DNA from: Candidatus Rokubacteria bacterium RIFCSPLOWO2_02_FULL_72_37
GTDB lineage: Bacteria; Methylomirabilota; Methylomirabilia; Rokubacteriales; CSP1-6
Reading direction: 5' to 3'
Assembly (NCBI GenBank): GCA_001790315.1
Contig: MGCE01000068.1
Location: 1 to 6,840, forward strand
Length of the DNA stretch: 6,840 nucleotides
Both the position numbers and the translations under genes were made by a program. The notes under the pieces are model-generated. The model ran no database searches, was not told the origin of the DNA, and worked only from the letters and a program-made list of their open reading frames with translations. How positions within the stretch are numbered: the stretch's first letter is position 1; each line of letters starts with the position of its first letter. Shown here piece by piece: positions 6,076-6,840 of this stretch.

Positions 6076-6804
6076 TCATACCACCGCGACCACGGCGTCC
6101 GCGGGCAGGCGTCGAAGGAACGCCGCCAGCGCGGCCTCGAGGTACGCGAGGTCACGGGACTCGAGCGTCACCTTGACCTTGTACTCGGGGTTCGCGAACT
6201 CCGGATAGGAACCCAGCAGCAGCTGCGGGAACTCCGCGAGCAGGGTGTTGAGGTGGTCGGCCAGCAGTCCCTCCCCGACCCGGACCAGGACGCTGCGCAG
6301 GTGGATCGGCGCATCACGAAACCGCTCCCGGAGCGCCTCGAATTTCTGCCGGAAGATCTCGGGAACGCCCGGCAGGACATAGACGTTCCGCATGAGGATC
6401 GTCGGGAAGCGAACCGGCTCGCCGCCGATCAGCTCGGCGCCATCCGGCATCTCGGCCATCTTGAGGTGCGCGTCGTTCAACCGATCCCCGTAGTAGCCTC
6501 GGAGGATCGCCACCAGCCGCGCGTGACGCACGACCTTCACCGCCATCGCCCGTGCGACGCCCTCGATGGTCACGTCGTCGTGAGTGGGTCCGACCCCGCC
6601 CGACGTGAAGACCACGTCGTAGCTCCGGCTCTGCCTCCCGACCTCCTCGGCGATCAGCTCCACGTCGTCGGGCACCACGCCGATGCGGCGCACGTCGACG
6701 CCGAGCGCCCGGAGCTCGCGACAGAGGAAGGTCGCGTTGGCGTCCGCGATCTTGCCGGAGAGGATCTCGTTGCCGACGAGCACGATGCCCGCAGTCTTCG
6801 GCAT
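6076..6804 (-). CDS. CinA N-terminal / molybdopterin-binding-fold protein, stand-alone
   Basis: A 242-residue soluble protein of the COG1058 (CinA N-terminal, MoaB/MogA-like fold) family. Visible motifs are G-N-E-I-L-S-G at 11-17, D21-x-N23, and the signature T-S-G-G-V-G-P-T-H-D-D-V-T at 67-79, the substrate-binding turn of this fold. V-L-P-G-V-P-E follows in the middle of the chain, and the last 80 or so residues correspond to the small domain that follows it in CinA. The C-terminal PncC nicotinamide-nucleotide amidase domain of full-length CinA (about 410 residues) is absent. In full-length CinA this domain has been linked to ADP-ribose pyrophosphatase activity; the single-domain form may be a nucleotide pyrophosphatase, but this is inference. 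I chose ATG 6804, which gives the usual short N-terminus; GTG 6822 would add six residues with rare codons (ATA). The gene lies 41 bp upstream of the glycosyltransferase cassette with no obvious link in function. Confidence 0.92.
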   Translation of the reverse strand: MPKTAGIVLVGNEILSGKIADANATFLCRELRALGVDVRRIGVVPDDVELIAEEVGRQSRSYDVVFTSGGVGPTHDDVTIEGVARAMAVKVVRHARLVAILRGYYGDRLNDAHLKMAEMPDGAELIGGEPVRFPTILMRNVYVLPGVPEIFRQKFEALRERFRDAPIHLRSVLVRVGEGLLADHLNTLLAEFPQLLLGSYPEFANPEYKVKVTLESRDLAYLEAALAAFLRRLPADAVVAVV

Positions 6805-6812
6805 GCCCTCGG

Positions 6813-6818
6813 ATTCTA
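6813..6818 (-). promoter_or_regulatory. Putative extended -10 element for the CinA-like gene (leaderless)
   Basis: The minus strand reads TGATAGAAT, an extended -10 (TGn plus TAGAAT, 5 of 6 to TATAAT), ending 8 nt before ATG 6804. It is the best promoter match in the window. A -35 would fall at the right edge and cannot be judged. It overlaps the alternative GTG 6822 start, which argues against that start. Confidence 0.45.
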
Positions 6819-6840
6819 TCACTCGGGCGGCCGCCGGCCG

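Noticed and set aside
4229..6208. A 659-codon plus-strand open frame antisense to the GT39 gene
   Set aside because: Its product is low-complexity and rich in Arg, Glu, His and Pro, without any recognisable motif, whereas the opposite strand has clear family motifs and membrane helices. It is a GC-rich shadow frame.
6826..6835. Perfect 10-bp palindrome GGCGGCCGCC at the right edge
   Set aside because: All-GC palindromes of this size arise easily at this composition, and the window ends too soon to see whether it belongs to a terminator or operator.
1..6840. A new defence, mobile or RNA-based system
   Set aside because: I saw no nuclease, transposase, integrase, reverse transcriptase, toxin pair, repeat array or structured RNA on either strand; all genes fall in envelope, transport, redox or nucleotide-related families.

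Overview
The window is GC-rich bacterial DNA, gene-dense, with almost no non-coding sequence: six complete genes and one gene cut by the left edge. Codons end overwhelmingly in G or C. Nothing marks the lineage firmly. The gene families and composition would fit a GC-rich soil or subsurface group such as Rokubacteria/Methylomirabilota or a deltaproteobacterial lineage, but this is a low-confidence inference. I see no mobile element, CRISPR array, rRNA or tRNA.

Layout, left to right. Positions 1-1621 (minus strand) carry an ABC-2 type exporter: an ATPase, followed downstream by its membrane permease, which runs off the left edge. Positions 1647-2015 (plus strand) hold a small Rieske-type [2Fe-2S] protein, divergent from the ATPase across only 25 bp and convergent with the next gene, which it overlaps by 28 bp. 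Positions 1988-6034 (minus strand) form a tightly packed three-gene cassette. In transcription order these are an ArnT/PMT-like (GT39-type) membrane glycosyltransferase, a dolichyl-phosphate-mannose-synthase-like family 2 glycosyltransferase, and a DUF2079 membrane protein. Positions 6076-6804 (minus strand) carry a stand-alone CinA N-terminal/molybdopterin-binding-type protein.

The likely joint function of the cassette is that the cytoplasmic GT2 enzyme charges a polyprenyl-phosphate with a sugar. One or both polytopic membrane proteins (GT-C fold type) would then transfer that sugar to a lipid, glycan or protein on the outer face of the membrane. The ABC pair is a separate export unit of unknown substrate.

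The most notable signal is regulatory. The four genes that can begin a transcript (ATPase, Rieske, GT39, CinA-like) have no Shine-Dalgarno sequence. Each has an AT-rich, -10-like hexamer only 7 or 8 nt upstream of its most plausible start codon, as expected for leaderless mRNAs. The one gene deep inside an operon with a clear ribosome binding site, the permease, has a perfect AGGAGG. No stretch longer than 41 bp lies between genes, so no gene-free region needs separate description. Most of the window is ordinary metabolism and envelope biology; I did not find a convincing new multi-gene system.
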